Shown: one piece after another, positions 62,879 to 64,000 of the stretch
How positions within the stretch are numbered: position 1 is the stretch's first letter
How the letters are laid out: every line of letters begins with the position of its first letter
NCBI GenBank assembly: GCA_018195615.1
Contig: JAGTPG010000002.1
Span: 6,131,501 to 6,195,500 of the forward strand
Length of the DNA stretch: 64,000 nt
Origin: Streptomyces tuirus
GTDB taxonomy: Bacteria; Actinomycetota; Actinomycetes; Streptomycetales; Streptomycetaceae
Reading direction: 5' to 3'
Program-made: the position numbers and the translations under genes
The notes under the pieces: generated by a model
What the model saw: only the letters and a program-made list of their open reading frames with translations
What the model was told of the DNA's origin: nothing
Database searches by the model: none

Positions 62879-64000
62879 ATGCCGTTCCGACTTGCCGCCC
62901 TGATCCTCGCGATCTTCTGTGTCGGCACCGCGGAGCTCTCGCCCAGCGGAATGCTGGACGACCTCTCCGCCGACCTCAGCGTCAGCCTGGCCACGGCCGG
63001 CCTGCTGGTGACCGCGTACGCGTTGACCATGGTGGTCGGTGGCCCGCTGGTCACCGCGCTCACCACACGCGTCCCCCGCAAGCTGCTGCTCGTGGGCCTG
63101 CTGGCCGCCTTCGTCCTGGGCAACGTCGTGTGCGCCCTGGCGTCGGGCTTCGGCATGCTGATGGCCGGCCGGGTGCTGACCGCGGTCGTGCACGGCACCT
63201 TCATGGCGGTGTGCGTAGTGACCGCCGGGGACATGGCCGGCGAGGGCAAGGGCGGCGCCGCCGTCGCGGCCACTCAGCTCGGGATCAACCTCGCCACCGT
63301 TCTCGGTGTCCCCATGGGCTCCTTCCTCGCCCAGCACTACGACTGGCGGGCCCCGTTCGCCATCGTCGCGGCGCTGGCCGCGGTGGCCATCGTCCTGGTC
63401 CTCGCCTGGGTGCCCGGCACTCCCGCTCCGACGGTGACGGCGGCCCATGAGGCGCGGGTGTTCCGCCGCCCGAACGTGTGGGGCACCGTGGGCGCCACGG
63501 TCCTGTGTTCCGGCGGCATGTTCACACTGATCACCTACATGGTGCCGCTGCTGACCGGCGTCGGCCACCTGCCGCGGCAGTGGGTGCCGGGCGTGCTCCT
63601 CGCCTACGGTGTGGGCTCCATCGTGGGCAATGTGCTCGGCGGGCGGTACGCGGACCGCGGAGTCGACCGGGCGGTGGGTCGGCTCTCCTGGATCCTGGTG
63701 GCCGTCTGCCTGCTCTGCTGGCTCCTCGCGCCCTATGCGGCGGGCAGTGCCCTCGCCCTCGTGCTGTTCTCGCTCGCCACCTTCGCCCTCATCCCCGGCC
63801 TCCAGGCCAGGGTGCTCGCCGAGGCGGCCGACGCGCCCACGCTGTCGCTGACCGCCAACATGTCCGCCTTCGGACTGGGCGCCGCACTCGGGTCGTGGAT
63901 CGGCGGCCTCTTCACCGACTCCGGCCTCGGTACCCGTGCCGTGCCCCTCGGGGCCGCCGCGCTCACCGCCTCAGGCGCACTGCTCGTGTTCGCCCTTCGC
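62879..64000 (+). CDS. MFS exporter 2, partial
   Basis: A DHA1-type major facilitator running off the window after 374 codons with no stop. It starts MPFRLAALILAIFCVGTAELSPSGML, then SLATAGLLVTAYALTMVVGGP, GRVLTAVVHGTFMAV and, near the end, LIPGLQARVLAEAADAPTLS. Unlike MFS 1 it belongs to the chloramphenicol-resistance/AraJ branch. ATG 62879 has only AAGGTG about ten bases upstream. It could be a second exporter of the cluster or the first gene of a neighbour. Confidence 0.85.
   Translation, partial: MPFRLAALILAIFCVGTAELSPSGMLDDLSADLSVSLATAGLLVTAYALTMVVGGPLVTALTTRVPRKLLLVGLLAAFVLGNVVCALASGFGMLMAGRVLTAVVHGTFMAVCVVTAGDMAGEGKGGAAVAATQLGINLATVLGVPMGSFLAQHYDWRAPFAIVAALAAVAIVLVLAWVPGTPAPTVTAAHEARVFRRPNVWGTVGATVLCSGGMFTLITYMVPLLTGVGHLPRQWVPGVLLAYGVGSIVGNVLGGRYADRGVDRAVGRLSWILVAVCLLCWLLAPYAAGSALALVLFSLATFALIPGLQARVLAEAADAPTLSLTANMSAFGLGAALGSWIGGLFTDSGLGTRAVPLGAAALTASGALLVFALR

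Noticed and set aside
1..64000. tRNA or rRNA genes
   Set aside because: No T-loop (GGTTCRANYCC) in a cloverleaf context or rRNA core sequence was found by eye; a tRNAscan run would be decisive.

Overview
The window is high-GC actinobacterial DNA with the codon use, leaderless promoters and gene set of a Streptomyces chromosome (mycothiol amidase, L,D-transpeptidase, class III cyclase, LAxTG sortase substrate, SigE-like ECF factor). From memory, the gene order of about 1-49.7 kb resembles the conserved chromosomal arm-proximal core seen in S. coelicolor around SCO4913-SCO4969. I have not verified this by search.

Layout. (1) 1-7.6 kb: a nucleoside and deoxyribose salvage set (aldehyde dehydrogenase, deoC, a PH-like membrane protein, a phosphohexomutase, a purine nucleoside phosphorylase), then a gamma-glutamylcyclotransferase-like protein and an LpdA-type flavoprotein. 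deoC and the phosphorylase share an identical 12-bp palindrome in their promoters. (2) 7.7-15.6 kb: a DeoR regulator, then the propionyl/acyl-CoA carboxylase parts (accA2, pccB, pccE) with Maf, a tiny membrane protein and biotin ligase BirA. (3) 15.9-20.1 kb: a class III adenylate cyclase, a secreted protein, an enoyl-CoA hydratase and a GGDEF protein. (4) 20.1-27.6 kb: HutH, a LADTG cell-wall protein, an L,D-transpeptidase lipoprotein and a large subtilase. (5) 27.7-37.6 kb: an XRE regulator divergent from an alcohol dehydrogenase, several small enzymes and membrane proteins, MsrA, and a MerR-HEAT/HEAT pair. (6) 37.9-46.4 kb: metB, an ECF-type sigma factor with a coupled small membrane protein, a MarR regulator, ilvA, a DrrAB-type ABC exporter, greA and mca. 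(7) 46.5-50.5 kb: a membrane-anchored STAND/TPR ATPase and an ImmA/IrrE-like protease. (8) 50.6-64 kb: accessory DNA. An EspR-like regulator with a quinone oxidoreductase lies divergent from a tightly coupled operon headed by a 2-epi-5-epi-valiolone synthase (sugar phosphate cyclase). It is followed by an SDR, a HAD phosphatase, a ROK kinase, two MDR dehydrogenases, a TIM-barrel isomerase and an MFS exporter. Further downstream are an alpha/beta hydrolase, an OafA-type acyltransferase and a second MFS protein that runs off the end.

The last region is the most interesting. It reads as a C7-cyclitol biosynthetic cluster with no aminotransferase, nucleotidyltransferase or glycosyltransferase in the visible part, so its product may be a nitrogen-free, possibly acylated cyclitol. 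Its right-hand limit is not in the window.

Sequence quality matters for using this annotation. Seventeen genes (24 sites) carry single-base losses inside G or C runs. Adding the missing bases restores a full-length protein and an exact multiple of three in every complete case. I treat these genes as intact in the organism and broken in this assembly. Intergenic DNA also holds several dispersed Streptomyces-type repeats, including a roughly 123-bp element with inverted ends present twice, and a nested short hairpin element. I saw no tRNA, rRNA, CRISPR array, insertion sequence or replication origin.
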